Positions 46,223 to 57,540 of a stretch of DNA of 64,000 nucleotides are shown here, piece after piece. Source of the stretch: Myrica gale (Eukaryota; Streptophyta; Magnoliopsida; Fagales; Myricaceae); contig OZ005601.1 in assembly GCA_963930655.1 (NCBI GenBank), forward strand, positions 9,048,001-9,112,000, written 5' to 3'. Positions within the stretch are counted from its first letter, which is position 1. Every line of letters starts with the position of its first letter. A program made the translations under genes and the position numbers. The notes under the pieces are model-generated. The model did not search any database, was not told the DNA's origin, and saw only the letters and a list, made by a program, of their open reading frames with translations.

Positions 46223-48563
46223 ATGGATTTGACACAATCACGTACTTCTAATAGTGAGACTCGATTGGGAAGTGAAACTAGTCACACTTCTAACGTGATA
46301 GGTAGTAGTGTGGCTACTACACCTTCTCAATCTTGTCCAGTCACTCCTACGGAGAGTATGGAAACAACTGGGGTTGATCCGCGTGGGTTACCACCACTTC
46401 CTCCACTTAAAAAGAGGAAGAACTCACGTGAGTCTCCGGTTTGGCAGCACTACACTAATGTTGTTGATGAAAATGATTCTATGAATGTTAGAGCCACTTG
46501 TCACTATTGTAAAAAAGATTTTCCTGCCCATCACAAGAAGAATGAGACTTCGGGGTTGAGGCAACATTTAGAGTCTTGTATTTATTACAAAAGGACTTTA
46601 GCGGGTCATGTGGATGTTGGTCAGATGTTGTTGAATCATGATGCATCGAGGGCGAATAGTGGTGATGTTGGGGTGATGGGGGTCACTCGTAAGTTTGATG
46701 AGAAGGCTATTAGGGAGCTGATAGCAAGAATGATAATTATAGATGAATTGTCATTTATCACGGTTCAGAAGGTTGGGTTTAGGGCGTTGATGCATTACTT
46801 AGAACCTAAGTTTAAGATGCCTTCGAGGTATACGTTGATGAGAGATTGCATGACATTATTTTTAAGGGAGAAGATTAAGTTGAAGGAGGGGTTTCGGGTG
46901 AATAAGTATATAGTGTGCCTCACCACAGATACTTGGACATCAATCCAAAATTATAACTATATGTGTGTGACTGGACACTTTGTTGATTGTAATTGGACGT
47001 TGCATAAGAGGATCTTGTCATAAAGCATCAAGTATTGTACAGGAATTAGAAGATTGTCTACTTGAATGACATATTGATAGGGTGCTAACCATTACGGTTG
47101 ATAATGCATCTTCTAACGATGCGGCAATTGACCAATTCAGAAGAAGACAATTGTTTGAAAGTATTGGTTGTTCAGCTTTGAAGATTGTGTGTGGACATGA
47201 GTATTTACATTGTAGGTGTTGTGCACATGTTCTTAATTTGATTGTCTCTGACGGATTGAAAGATGTGCATAATTTGATATCTAAAGTCCGCAATATGATC
47301 AAATATGTAAAGTCTTCACCTCAAAAGTTAGAAACTTTCAAGAAAGCTGTTGCAGAAAAAAACATTGAATGTGGTCAATTCTTGAGTCTTGATGTTTCAA
47401 CCCGTTGGAACTCCACCTATTTTATGTTGAATGTAGCTGAGAAATACCAGAAAGCATTTGATCAGATGATGATTTTGGATGGGCATTTTGTTCTTTATTT
47501 GCAAGAGGATGGGCATGGGAGGCAAGGTTTGGGTCCACCTACATTTGAGGATTGAGAGGCCATTCCTTGTGTAATAAAATTTTTGAAGTTATTCTATGAG
47601 GTCACTCTGTGGGTATCGGGATCGAACTTGGCCACATCTAATTCCTTCTTTGAAGAATTGACTAAGATTACTAGACATATCACGAGGTATAAATCCAGTG
47701 GGCAAAAGGATCTTGTGGCTATGACATTGAAAATGCAGTCGAAATATGACAAGTATTGGGGTGATTTAGAGAATGTGAATGGATTTTTATTTATTGCAGC
47801 ATTGATTGATCCTCGATACAAATTGGGGGCATTGGAGTATTGGTTAAAGAACCAATTAGGGGAGGCAAAGGGGAAGGAGATGACAAACAAAATAAAAGTT
47901 GTATTTGAGAGGATGTTTTCCGAGTATAGTAGTGTCTCATTTACTAGTACTAGTAGTGGTAGTGGTACTAGTACTACCACTCCTCCCTGTGCTGTTGTCG
48001 ATAGCACTGTCTCTATGGTTGATGTTGATATTGATGATGACAGTGATTACTTTACTGAATGGAGAATTTCACAGCGGGCGTTGGAGTCCAAATCTGAGAT
48101 TGAGAGATATTTATCTGAGGGAGTTATCGAGAAGAGTCCGGAATTTGATATTCTGAATTGGTGGAAGGTGAACTCTTCGAGGTTTCCAGTTATTTCTCAG
48201 ATAGCCCGTGATGTATTGACAATCCCAATCACCACTGTGCCCTCTGAGTCGGTGTTTAGTACTGGAGGACAGATCTTGGATCCTTTCAGGAGTTTGTTGG
48301 CTCCAAAGACTGCTGAAGGATTAATATGTGCTCAGAATTGGTTGAGAGGTGACCCTATTGTGGGAGTGGTTGAAGCTGAACTTTATGGATCTCATAACAT
48401 AACTGAAGATGAAGAGACTTACAGGCTTGATTCAGGTACAATTATTCTTTGGTTACATTTTGAAATTCAATACTCAATATAATGTAATCATTATAATTTT
48501 ATGCTTTTATTTCTTAATTATGTAGAGATATCGACTTTGACGACGGAGATTGAGATGGAGTAG
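46223..48563 (+). pseudogene. hAT transposase pseudogene (BED zinc finger, hAT C-terminal domain)
   Basis: Begins just after an intron-acceptor-like TTATTTTCAG. Order: BED finger (VWQHYTNV, CHYCKKDF, LRQHLESC), the central RNase-H-like region with TTDTWTSIQNYNYM and TITVDNASSND, CCAHVLNLIVSDGL, LDVSTRWNSTYFML, then the C-terminal dimerisation domain (FDILNWWKVNSSRFPVIS, ARDVLTIPITTVPSESVFS). A canonical intron (48436-48525) leads to a last exon ending at 48563. Lesions: a frameshift near 47019, and TGA codons at 47067-47069 and 47553-47555, both where the family has Trp. It is inactive, but the sequence is otherwise well kept, so the loss is fairly recent. Confidence 0.92.
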
Positions 48564-49350
48564 GACGCATGTTGCACTTGCCCCACTTTTTAATCCTTTT
48601 TATGCTATTTTATTTGAACAATGTTTATTTGATGTATCATGTATGTATAGTGATGTATAGTGTTGTCTTGAATTATGTATTGATTGTAGTTTGGTTAACT
48701 TGTAAGTTTTCTAACTTGTATTTGACAATTTGTCAATTTTGTTGTAATTTTGTAACTTGTAAGTTGTAAGTGAAAATTAAAATTACGTTTTAGTGTTTTA
48801 ATTGAGAATGATCAAATATTGGATTTGGTCATTCTCAAAAAATGGGGCATATAGAAAAAAGGCCATATGATAACAATCTCTATGATAAGTTTAATTATTG
48901 TCATGGTGATCAATAATATGGCCTACATGTTTAGATATAATTTTCACTATTTTTTTATTTCATTATTTGTTTTAGATATTTGTTTAGATTATCGAATATG
49001 GATCATTATATTATTCTATTTTTTTATTTTTAGATCAATGTGCAATTTGTCCGATTTTCGTGTCCCTAAAACACCCAAAAAAAGGGCCCAAATGGGCCCA
49101 GGGGGGCTAAATGGCCCAAAACGCTCAAAAAGTGCCTAAATGGGCCCAAAATTCGGGCCCAGTGGTGTAGCGGTTTACCGCCACCGCCACCGGTATAACC
49201 GCTACCGCTGGGCCCGGTTGTATGTTACCCCCGGTGGCGGTACCGGTGGTACCAAAACTCACACCGCCCATAGCGGTGGCGGTGGCGGTTGGAGGCATAA
49301 CCGCCACCGCCACCGCCAATGCACAGCCCTAATGACGCTGATGCTCTAAA

Positions 49351-49633
49351 TTTCGATAAGATGAATTATTTGGAGAACCCAGCGGCTTCTCCAAGCTAGT
49401 GTCGGATCCGACTTCCGAGCCTGATTTATAACCTGAAAGCTCCACAATGATAGAATCACTATCTGTAACGGAAATGCGTTGAAATTGAAAAGGAAAACAG
49501 ACGAGGACGCTTGGCAAAGAGAGTAAACGGCACTGTACATGGGGATTGGCTGCCTCTAAATGAAGCCAATAATATTTTGAACAAATTATTGGGCCGAGTA
49601 CCCCAGTGGGCTCGGGAGAGAAATTTCTTCGTG
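49351..49633. repeat. Segmental duplication block A, partial copy II-a
   Basis: Shares GATGAATTATTTGGA, CCGAGCCTGATTTA, GAAATGCGTTGAAA and TTGGGCCGAGTACCC with 37495-37740 and 50390-50665. It starts about 20 bp from the right end of the hAT element. Confidence 0.8.
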
Positions 49634-49769
49634 AAGGCACAAAATACCCAAATCGTCCAGTGCATAGGCTCGTGGTTTTCAAGTGAAGTATGTCTAGTCA
49701 AATGCGAAACGAAGGCCCTTGTTAGTGAATCCCATTAGTAGTAAAAAATCAAAATGGATACACTTTTCT

Positions 49770-49945
49770 TACACCTGTTGCAGCTTACCTTCTGAACCAG
49801 GATGATGTAATGTGGAACCAGCTGAAGCATATGCTAACAAGGTACAATTCAAAGAGGAATGTGACAGCAAATATGACGGTCTCTGTGGGCAATTCTGTTT
49901 TGCTTTCTCATTGTTTGGTGTCTGATATGATTTGGAGAGGATAAG
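49770..49945 (+). pseudogene. Coding-like fragment of unknown origin
   Basis: About 55 codons without a stop read [20 protein letters not shown] and then [18 protein letters not shown], ending at TAA. Composition looks protein-coding, but there is no ATG in a suitable place, no splice partner, and I do not recognise the family. It lies between two copies of duplication block A. Confidence 0.3.
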
Positions 49946-50032
49946 AGAGCTGGGCGACTTACATGGGAAGTGAAGAGATATAGGGGATTCAAACGGGTTG
50001 GGTCACCTTCAAAATGGGTCATATTATTTTAA

Positions 50033-50222
50033 GGTTGTGTTTGTGTTGTAATATTTTTGGTATGGGAATATGTGTTGGTATTGGGTTTAGTGAAAAGGTG
50101 AAGAGAGAGGTAATTTTTTATAATTTTTTATATTTTTTTATGGGAGAGAGAGATATTATATTGGAGTATTTTATTAGGAGAGAGATAAAATTTTGGAGAT
50201 AATTGGGTTTACAAATGCAGCC
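50033..50222 (-). mobile_element. MITE family B, copy 3 (inverted)
   Basis: 190 bp, GGTTGTGTTTGTG at the left and ACAAATGCAGCC at the right, with TAA on each side (50030-50032, 50223-50225). It is the reverse complement of the other copies. Confidence 0.88.
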
Positions 50223-50318
50223 TAAATAACGTGGTGTGCTACTCACCGTTGGATTGAGAACTTCGAATCATCACCGTCGCTCAGCACCGCTCATGATAAT
50301 AACCCAACCCACTCTTCT

Positions 50319-50860
50319 GTGCCGGAGTGAAATAAGAATTGAATCCGAGAGAGATGAGAAGAAAATGGAAAGGGTACAATAGTCAATAAGATGAATTATT
50401 TGGAGAACCCAACGGCTTCCCGAAGCAAGTGTCATTTCCGAGCCTGATTTAAACCTTAAGTTCGCCGCGAAGCTGAAAGCTCCACCATGATAGAGTCACT
50501 GTCTGTGACGGAAATGCGTTTAAATTTTGAAAAGGAAAACAGACGACGGTCGCTTGGCAATGAGAGTAAACGGCACTGCATATGGGGGACTGGCTGACTC
50601 TACATGAAGCCAAGAATATTTCGGAGAAGTTATTGGGCCGAGTACCCAGTGGGCTCACGGAGAGAAATCTCTTCTATCTACCAGCGTGTCGGGGCTACAC
50701 TATGAAAATAGCCCCGAGTTATGAAATTTGGGTCATATTTTTTGGGCCTAAATAAAAAAGAACAGAGATTCTCTATCCGATGCAATCTCTCAGATAATGA
50801 CATCAAAAAATTGTAAAATCTCTCTTCATAATTTGTCCAGCACAGCTAGTTTTTTTTTTA
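50319..50860. repeat. Segmental duplication block A, copy II
   Basis: Near-full copy of 37418-37937, from TTCTGTGCCGGAGTG through GAATTGAATCCGAGAGAG to TTTGTCCAGC. No shugoshin exon precedes it, so the duplication took only upstream sequence or the gene part was lost. Confidence 0.85.
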
Positions 50861-51283
50861 AAAATAAAAAAACAAAAACAAAAAGACAGACAATCAGCTC
50901 CTAGTAATCCTATGTAGACATGATAGTAAGATCACCTCCCGCTCCCGATATGAGCTATAACTGTTGTTTAGTAGGCGAGTCTATCACTACCGTACCAACA
51001 AGACTATACTCAAAGTTAGGACTCAAGCCTTACGTCTATAACCTCCTTGGCACGCCCAAATTTTGCCGAATGAATTTTTTTAAAAAAAATGTAAAAATAA
51101 TAAGAACAAGTAAATTGACACGGGAAAGCAATTAGAAAATAGGATTCTTCTTCTCTTTAGAACCATACTTATGATGTTTGTTTGCTAAAATTTCATGAAA
51201 TATTTTAGATATTAAAATTTGTAAAAAAATTATAATATAAAAAATTTAAAATCTTAGAAGGTATTTAAATCGCTATAAATTTG

Positions 51284-51591
51284 GGTTATGTTCGTTTTAA
51301 GTAAAAATGTAGGATTTTAAAGAAGTTGTGAATATTTATGTTGAATAGTGTTTTATTGGTGTTTGTGTAAAGTGCAGAGAAAAATGATTTGATGTAATTG
51401 TTTAATAAAAAAGTATTGAAGTTAAGGGAAAAAATATAGAGAGAAAAAAATTATGTTAAATAAAAAATTAAAAAATTGTTGGAGATTGTGTAAAATGTAT
51501 TAGTGTTTGTGTTTGAATTCTGAATATGTTCGGTGGTAGTTTTGTGAATATAATTAGAATCCTGAAAAAAAGTGTGAAAACGAACGTATCC
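51284..51591. mobile_element. MITE family C (308 bp)
   Basis: The ends GGTTATGTTCGTTTT and AAAACGAACGTATCC are 15-bp inverted repeats with two mismatches, flanked by TTG on both sides (51281-51283, 51592-51594). Non-coding. The single copy in this window is distinct from families A and B. Confidence 0.75.
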
Positions 51592-51629
51592 TTGGATACA
51601 CGAAAATATTGGTATCAATCATTACCTAA

Positions 51630-51819
51630 GAGCATGTTCGGTTAAACAAAATTCTCTGGATTTTTTTGAGTTCTCCAAATATAAAAATTTTTACAACCAA
51701 ACATCATTTTTAACACTACATAAAAATAAATTAAACACGCATACCTATAAAATTAATATCACCTAAAAATTTTCAAAACACAAAAAATTCTCAAAAAAAC
51801 TTTCTAACCGAACACCGTC
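51630..51819 (+). mobile_element. MITE family A, copy 2
   Basis: 190 bp; GAGCATGTTCGGTT and AACCGAACACCGTC termini; TAA at 51627-51629 and 51820-51822. It abuts a family-B MITE through a shared TAA. Confidence 0.88.
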
Positions 51820-51822
51820 TAA

Positions 51823-51994
51823 GGCTGCGTTTGTACCAAATATTTCACAAAATATTTCACCAATTCTTAATAAAATACTACAATATAATCTCTCTCTTCA
51901 AAAAATATAAAAAATTAACTCTCTTCACTTTTTCACTAAATCCTATACCGACGCTCAGACCTAATACCAAAAATTTTACTATACAAACTTAACC
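51823..51994 (+). mobile_element. MITE family B, copy 4
   Basis: Starts GGCTGCGTTTGTACC directly after the TAA shared with the family-A MITE, and ends TACAAACTTAACC. A TTAA follows two bases later, so the right boundary is uncertain by a few bases. Confidence 0.82.
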
Positions 51995-52000
51995 GTTAAG

Positions 52001-52857
52001 TATCGGTTTCTGTCAATCAATTAACATCAGTGATACCCACAATTGGTCGTATAAGTCTCGCGGTGGGCCATCCACAAGGGGACAGAGTCCTGGGCGGCCT
52101 CTGCTTCCATTAAATCCAATCTGCAGAAATCTTTGATATAATAATGGTTTGATTCTGGCTGCTGTTCCTTAAAAGGTCAGGGCTCTAGCAGCAAGGCTCG
52201 CGTCATCTGTAGGGGGCGGAATTTGGATGGAGACGCGCAGGTCCTTATCCCGCAGATTAACTCTCCAGATTCTAACTGGATTACTGAGGTGGATGTTCGG
52301 GCTTTTTAATGGTGGCTACTCAAATTCATCCCAAGTGGCCTTACCAGCCAGTGGGTTCCTCCTGAAGCAAATTAATTGTATGGCTCATTTGGCAGCCCAA
52401 CAATGGTGCCTTCGGGAGCTTTCTTTTGGGGCTATTGCTATTTCAGATATCCCTGTAGCTTTTGTAAACTGTGATTCCTGGTTAAAAAAGTTTCGATTGC
52501 CAAGAAAATTACTAATATTAATGATTTGATTCTCGTGGGTCCAATTCAACCCAAGCAAACTTTTCTTTCATAGCTGGTTTAGTATCTATCTAGCAAAAGA
52601 GATGGTTTTTCTTCCCCTTTTTTCCGCAATATGCTTTCAGCCGGTATCTTTCTTCTGGTCCGTTACTTTGGCTAAAATGTCACCCCATCTGCGTCGACCT
52701 TCTTTTCTGCTGATCAGCCTCTCTGTTTCAATTTCTTTCACGTCCCTATTTTGGATTTTTGCTTTGAAAAGCACCACTTTCTGAGTCATGCAAAATTCGC
52801 AAAGCATATAAACACGTCATTTATTTTCTTATCTAAATTCGACGACTTTGATACTTT
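52001..52857. repeat. Segmental duplication block C, copy II
   Basis: Homologous to 38234-38895. It lacks the family-B MITE present in copy I (empty site around TAA 52022-52024) and has instead an insertion at 52157-52519. Confidence 0.85.
52157..52519 (+). mobile_element. LINE-like RNase H fragment inserted in duplication copy II
   Basis: About 363 bp flanked by a 14-bp near-repeat AATG[G/A]TTTGATTCT (52143-52156, 52520-52533). Copy I of the block has that sequence once, so this is a clean insertion. The plus-strand frame ends in QINCMAHLAAQQWCLREL, similar to the C-terminal RNase H region of plant LINE proteins, with disruptions. No A tail remains. Confidence 0.6.
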
Positions 52858-53670
52858 CGGAGGGCCATGTTTTCTGATCTGCTTTCTCTTCCTTGAGGCA
52901 ATGAATCGGAGCTTTTCTTCCTACCAGGACAAAATACTCGTAGATCAAGCACTTCGAGTGCGTCATTCCTTATCAGAACCGAACTGCTGTCTCTTTCGCT
53001 TATTTAATTTCTCACTCTCTATTGTCAACAACCCTAAACTGGATTCATACAGAGAAGTAGGCGTAATAGACCATTGCAGGCCGGCAATTGTAAGTAGAAT
53101 GGATGCCATGGTCTCGCAAGTTGCAGTGAGTCGACAGAGCAACGAAAGCATTCACATATCGAGACTTTTAGAGCATTAAAGGGTTGATCCGAAAACAGAA
53201 AGTGTAATAAATCCGGCTGGCCTTAAGATCTCTAGCTTTGGGGTTGCCCTTTATATCCTTTAGAGTGCTTGCTATAGGGAGGGATTGAAAAAACTTCAAC
53301 AGAGGCTGCAAAAAGGCACTGCCACTTAAACAAGATGAGAATTTTATCTGCTAATGTTGGCTAGATAAACACCGTGATAGTCTCTAGAAGCTCATGGGTT
53401 TGGACTAATTATGTTATATTAGCTGCAAACACTTGCAACTTCTTTTCAATTTGGGACAATATTTTTACCTCCTCACACGTGCATATTCAACGATCTCTCC
53501 CTCGCATGTGAGTCTGTCGTGACATTAATTCACTCCCCTTTCAACTAATGCTTTTTTTCTAAAAGAAGTTTGTTTTGCACATGGATTTGTGTACCATACC
53601 ACAAAGCAAACTCTCCCTCGAGTAGAAGCCTCCCGATCATTCTAAAACATTTTTCTCTTAGGTCTTCTTT
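52858..53670. other. Unassigned spacer
   Basis: No gene or element is recognised. The open frame running out of block C to 53179 has no family features. Confidence 0.45.
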
Positions 53671-53678
53671 CCTAGTGT

Positions 53679-54372
53679 TAGGGCTGAAAACCGGAAATGC
53701 GTTCCGGTTTTCGGACCGCAATCCGGTCCGGACCGCATTTCCGTTTCCTTTATTTTAAAGGACCGGACCACTTATAAGTGGTCCGATCCGATGTTATGAA
53801 ATGTGGTTCGATTTGGACCACTTTTTTAAGTGGTCCAGACCAGATTTATTTTTTTTTTTTAAAAATTAAAATTTTTTGAACGGCTACTCTGCAGTGCGCG
53901 CAAAATTTCTTCGAGAGACGTGACGTGCAATTGATGGTTGATGTCTGCACCGACTTGGAACTCTTCACTACCCCGAACGCAGAGATTTAATTTTAAAAAA
54001 AAAATTAAACATTTTCGAACTGCGCAGTGCAGAGCACTGCGCAGAGTAACAGTGCAGAGTAGCACTGCTACTGCGCAGAGTGCACTGCGCAGAGTAACAG
54101 TGCAGAGTAGCATTGCTACTGCGCAGAGTGCACTGCGCAGTGCACTCCGCGCAATGCAGATTGTTTTTAATAATTAAAAATAAATAAAAAAAATAAAAAA
54201 AATAAATTATGTCCGGACCGCATTTCATAATTTTTTGACCCGGACCGGATCGCATAAATGCGGTCCTTCAATCCGGATGTACCGGACCGCATTTGAAAAA
54301 TTAAAACGGACCGGACCGCAAATCCGGTCCGGTTTTCCGGTCCGGTCTGCGGTCCGGTTTTGTTCAGCCCTA
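53679..54372. mobile_element. Non-autonomous hAT element (694 bp)
   Basis: TAGGGCTGAAAACCGG and CCGGTTTTGTTCAGCCCTA are inverted termini. The perfect 8-bp duplication CCTAGTGT lies at 53671-53678 and 54373-54380. Both ends are dense in GGTCCGGACCGCATTT-like motifs. The TAGGGCTG tip is shared with the 45131 hAT, but the subterminal motifs differ, so it is not a simple deletion of that element. Confidence 0.93.
54035..54130. repeat. 48-bp tandem repeat x 2 inside the small hAT
   Basis: Two units starting CACTGCGCAGAGTAACAG, at 54035 and 54083, with one mismatch, plus a partial third. Rich in the self-complementary CTGCGCAG. Confidence 0.92.
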
Positions 54373-54783
54373 CCTAGTGTCATGCAACTGCACAACTTGC
54401 TCCCCTTAAATGGAAGCTCAATCCAATAGGCCAATTTTTTCTTGGGCCTCCATAGGATCTACCCCGTGTTTTGCCCTGCACACATTAGTCCCCTCCTCTC
54501 TCTCTGTGATGTCTTATCACAATCTTACAAGCGCTGCCTAAATCACAATGTCGGCTCCAATACCATTTCTTGGGTAGATAAGTACATTAGTTATGAGTCA
54601 CCTAGGGGCTCAAAAATATGACATATAAGAACATCACTCAATCTAAAAGTTTAAGCTAGTAGATTTAGACTCAACTATACTATATTAATCACTCGTCAGG
54701 GCCGACTCTAGCTATAAGCAGCATAGACGGTTGCCTAATGCCCCCAAATTTAGGAAGCCTCCAATTTAAAAAATAATTAATGA

Positions 54784-55170
54784 TATATTTAAAGGAAATT
54801 TAATATTATGGCCTAAAAAATTTAATGTTAATGAGTATATTGATTAAAGAGACCTATTAAATCTCCTTACTTAAAGGAGCATTAAATTTTCTCCAAATCT
54901 AAGAGGTCCTTAAAATTTTATGTATATTTAAAGAAAATTTAATATTAAGGCCTAAAAAACTTAACGTTAAAGAGTATATTGATTAAAGAGTCCTATTAAA
55001 TTTCCTTAATTGAATGAGTATTAACTTTTCTCCAAATCTAAGAGGCTAAAATTTTAAAAAATTTGTATATTTAAAGAAAATTTAATATTAAGGCCTAAAA
55101 ACTTAACTTAAAGAGCATGTTGATTGAAGAAAGCCTATTAAATCTATTTGCTTGAAGGAGTATTCACTTT
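54784..55170. repeat. Tandem repeat, about 140 bp x 3
   Basis: Units begin TATATTTAAAG[G/A]AAATTTAA at 54784, 54923 and 55066. Each contains GGCCTAAAAA and GAGTATATTGATTAAAGA-like text. Confidence 0.88.
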
Positions 55171-55225
55171 TCACTTTTGTGGTACTTACAAAATCTCAGT
55201 TCAGCCACATAAAATCTTCTTATTT

Positions 55226-55875
55226 TTTTAATCATAATAGCAGCATCTTTCATTAATAAAATCAAGGAGGTTGAAAAACCTCAGTAACACGCTTTAAAGG
55301 GCGAACCAGACACTCCGAAGAGTCGGCGGGCCAACGAGCAGGGTGACCAAAAGGTCATACAAAGACTCACAAGGGGCAGAAAAACCTTATCAGACAGCAA
55401 ACTAATATGATTAGTAGAAAAGGAAAGGCAACGGCGAAATATGGTGGCACGAGCAGCAATTGGAGGCAACAAACCGACCATGAAAGTGGAGGAGCGTGAG
55501 ATCCACGCGTGCGTGGGCGGTCATCGGAGATGAACCCATGAAGCGCCCGAACGTCCAGATGTCTGCCACACGCGCCGTCCCTTCGCCGGTTGGCCGGTGT
55601 AGAAATCATCTCCAGTCAATGTAGATGTCGTCCCTGCCGGTTGTGGTCTTCAAAAACCTGCAGAATAGCATAGATCTAGCTACCAAAATCGCCGGAAAAA
55701 AATCCCTAAAAGTGGTCGGAAATGGGAACTTATTCAGAGATCCGGGCACATAGGACAATAGTAGAGGAGGACCGCCCCCCGAGAAGTAAGCAAGAGGGGA
55801 GAGTCAGGCGGCCACAAAGATAAAAAAATCTACTAGAATCCTAGGGCCGGCTCAATCACAAAGCACTGTATATTT
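55226..55875 (-). mobile_element. 5'-truncated LINE/retroposon
   Basis: A 650-bp insertion with a perfect 18-bp duplication CATAAAATCTTCTTATTT (55208-55225, 55876-55893) and a short T-rich start on the plus strand, meaning an A-rich 3' end on the minus strand. GC content is clearly above the surrounding hAT sequence. These marks indicate target-primed reverse transcription. I cannot identify a LINE protein domain, so it may be a 3' UTR portion. Confidence 0.75.
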
Positions 55876-56464
55876 CATAAAATCTTCTTATTTGAAGATA
55901 TTAATTGCAATCTTTTTATTTATTTAATTTTTTTACTTTAGATATTGTTAGCTATTTAAACCTTAACTAACAACTAAAAATCTATCTTTAAAATGACTTA
56001 AACTTGTTTGAGACAATATCTGTCAAGTGCCAAAAATATTCAAAAATCATTTATCAACCATTCTATGTTTTATTCTTATATTTTTTAGTGCTTCTCAACT
56101 CTTATCTTTGATCACTATAGTCTTATGTGCTATTATTCTAAACTTTTTCCTTTAATTTTATTTTACATTATATTTATTTTAATTATCATTAAAACTATTA
56201 AAATCTTACTTAAGATGAAGTATGACCCAAGAAAGATTAAATGAATTAGTAATATTATCAATTAAAAATGATATATTAATAAATCTAAAATATAACACTT
56301 TGATAAATAATTTTACATTCCCAAAAGTTATTAGAATACTTTTAACTAATTTTTATTAAGATTTTATTTTTTTTAAAATATATATTTTTAAATTATTATA
56401 AAAGGCCGCATTTTAGAATTTGGCCTAAGGCCCCAATTACCTTAGAGCCGCCCCTGTCACCCGC

Positions 56465-57535
56465 GGTTGTAATTCTCTTTGTATAACAATTTGTTTTTAC
56501 TCTCTTATACGTCTATACGCAACCGATAGCAACTTCAATATGAAAGCAGATGTAGATTGGGTTCGCGACTAGTACACCATAGAAATCATATCCAACTGGT
56601 GAATACCAAAGCTCAAACCCGAGTTCATTGCATGTGAGGATGTAGGGTCCGAAGACTAAAAGAGACAACAAATCATGGTAGTATTGAATATTTGAGATTT
56701 CCCAACAGCAATGCCATGTTACCAAAAGCAACAGATGAGCCTCATCGAGCTATAAAAAGTCCATCTTATTTGTTTGCCTTTTTAACCTTCTAGTAGTGGA
56801 GGCGAATCTACATTAGAGTGCGACCCATGAAAAAACGACGTCCATACACCAAAGGGGTAAAATTGCAACCATAAAGACAATTTTGTTCCTTTTGTTTGAA
56901 TTATTTTATCGCCAGAGATTCTAGTGATTAATTTTTGGGACAAAATAATAATTTAACATGAAATAGTATTAAAAGACCTTGAATTTGACATTTTGAGCCA
57001 TTTTTTTAAATCTCTCTTAGTGCGTCCTTTGGATAACTTTGAACTTATCTTTGGTTGTGATGGACTTGGAAATTTTTTAGCAATCTAAACACCTTTAAAA
57101 TTGAGAGACTTGTAATTCGTGGAGGGACCAACGACCCTTCGGTTCTATTAATGTTTGTTTCGGCTTAAAAGATTAAGAATGATAAGCACACGATTATAAA
57201 ATACCCTTTTAATTTGTTCCTTTCCAAACTACTAGGCAGTAATAATTTAGAAAAAAAATATTTTTTTTTCACATGACAAATTCAGACACGTGTTTCTAAG
57301 TCATACTAATTTAATTTAATAATCGCACGAATTAAATTCAATATTAATAATTTTTTAAAAAATTAACCAACTTATTAAAAAATCTCTTATTTAAATCCTG
57401 AATTGAATTGTAATTTAAAATAACTGATGAACCGACACTTTTAGGACCCAATCAGATACCCGATGGATTAGAAAAACTTGTTTTTGTAGGCCTTCTCACA
57501 AAAAAACATTAATCCCTTGAAAATTGGAGTAATTG
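56465..57535. other. Intergenic spacer
   Basis: No supported gene or element between the hAT-like element and the Copia target site. Confidence 0.5.
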
Positions 57536-57540
57536 GTTTG

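Larger units (their letters stand above)
45131..49331 (+). mobile_element. hAT transposon (4.2 kb) with broken transposase
   Basis: The termini TAGGGCTGTTCACC and TGCACAGCCCTA are inverted repeats. The 8-bp flanks ATAACGCT (45123-45130) and ATGACGCT (49332-49339) match at 7 of 8 bases, the hAT signature. Both subterminal regions are packed with GGCGGTGGCGG / CCGCCACCGCC and GGTACCGG motifs, likely transposase-binding sites. The interior carries a long hairpin (45671-46005) and a BED-hAT transposase pseudogene (46223-48563). Confidence 0.93.
54697..56456. mobile_element. Non-autonomous hAT-like element hosting a retroposon
   Basis: The termini CAGGGCCGACTCTA and TAGAGCCGCCCCTG are inverted repeats of the CAGGGGCGG hAT type. 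The flanks TCACTCGT (54689-54696) and TCACCCGC (56457-56464) match at 6 of 8. No transposase. It contains three tandem 140-bp units and, at 55226-55875, an inserted retroposed fragment. Confidence 0.82.

Noticed and set aside
49125..49349. Repetitive Val/Ala/Thr-rich open frames at the hAT right end
   Set aside because: They come from the GGCGGTGGCGG subterminal repeats of the transposon.
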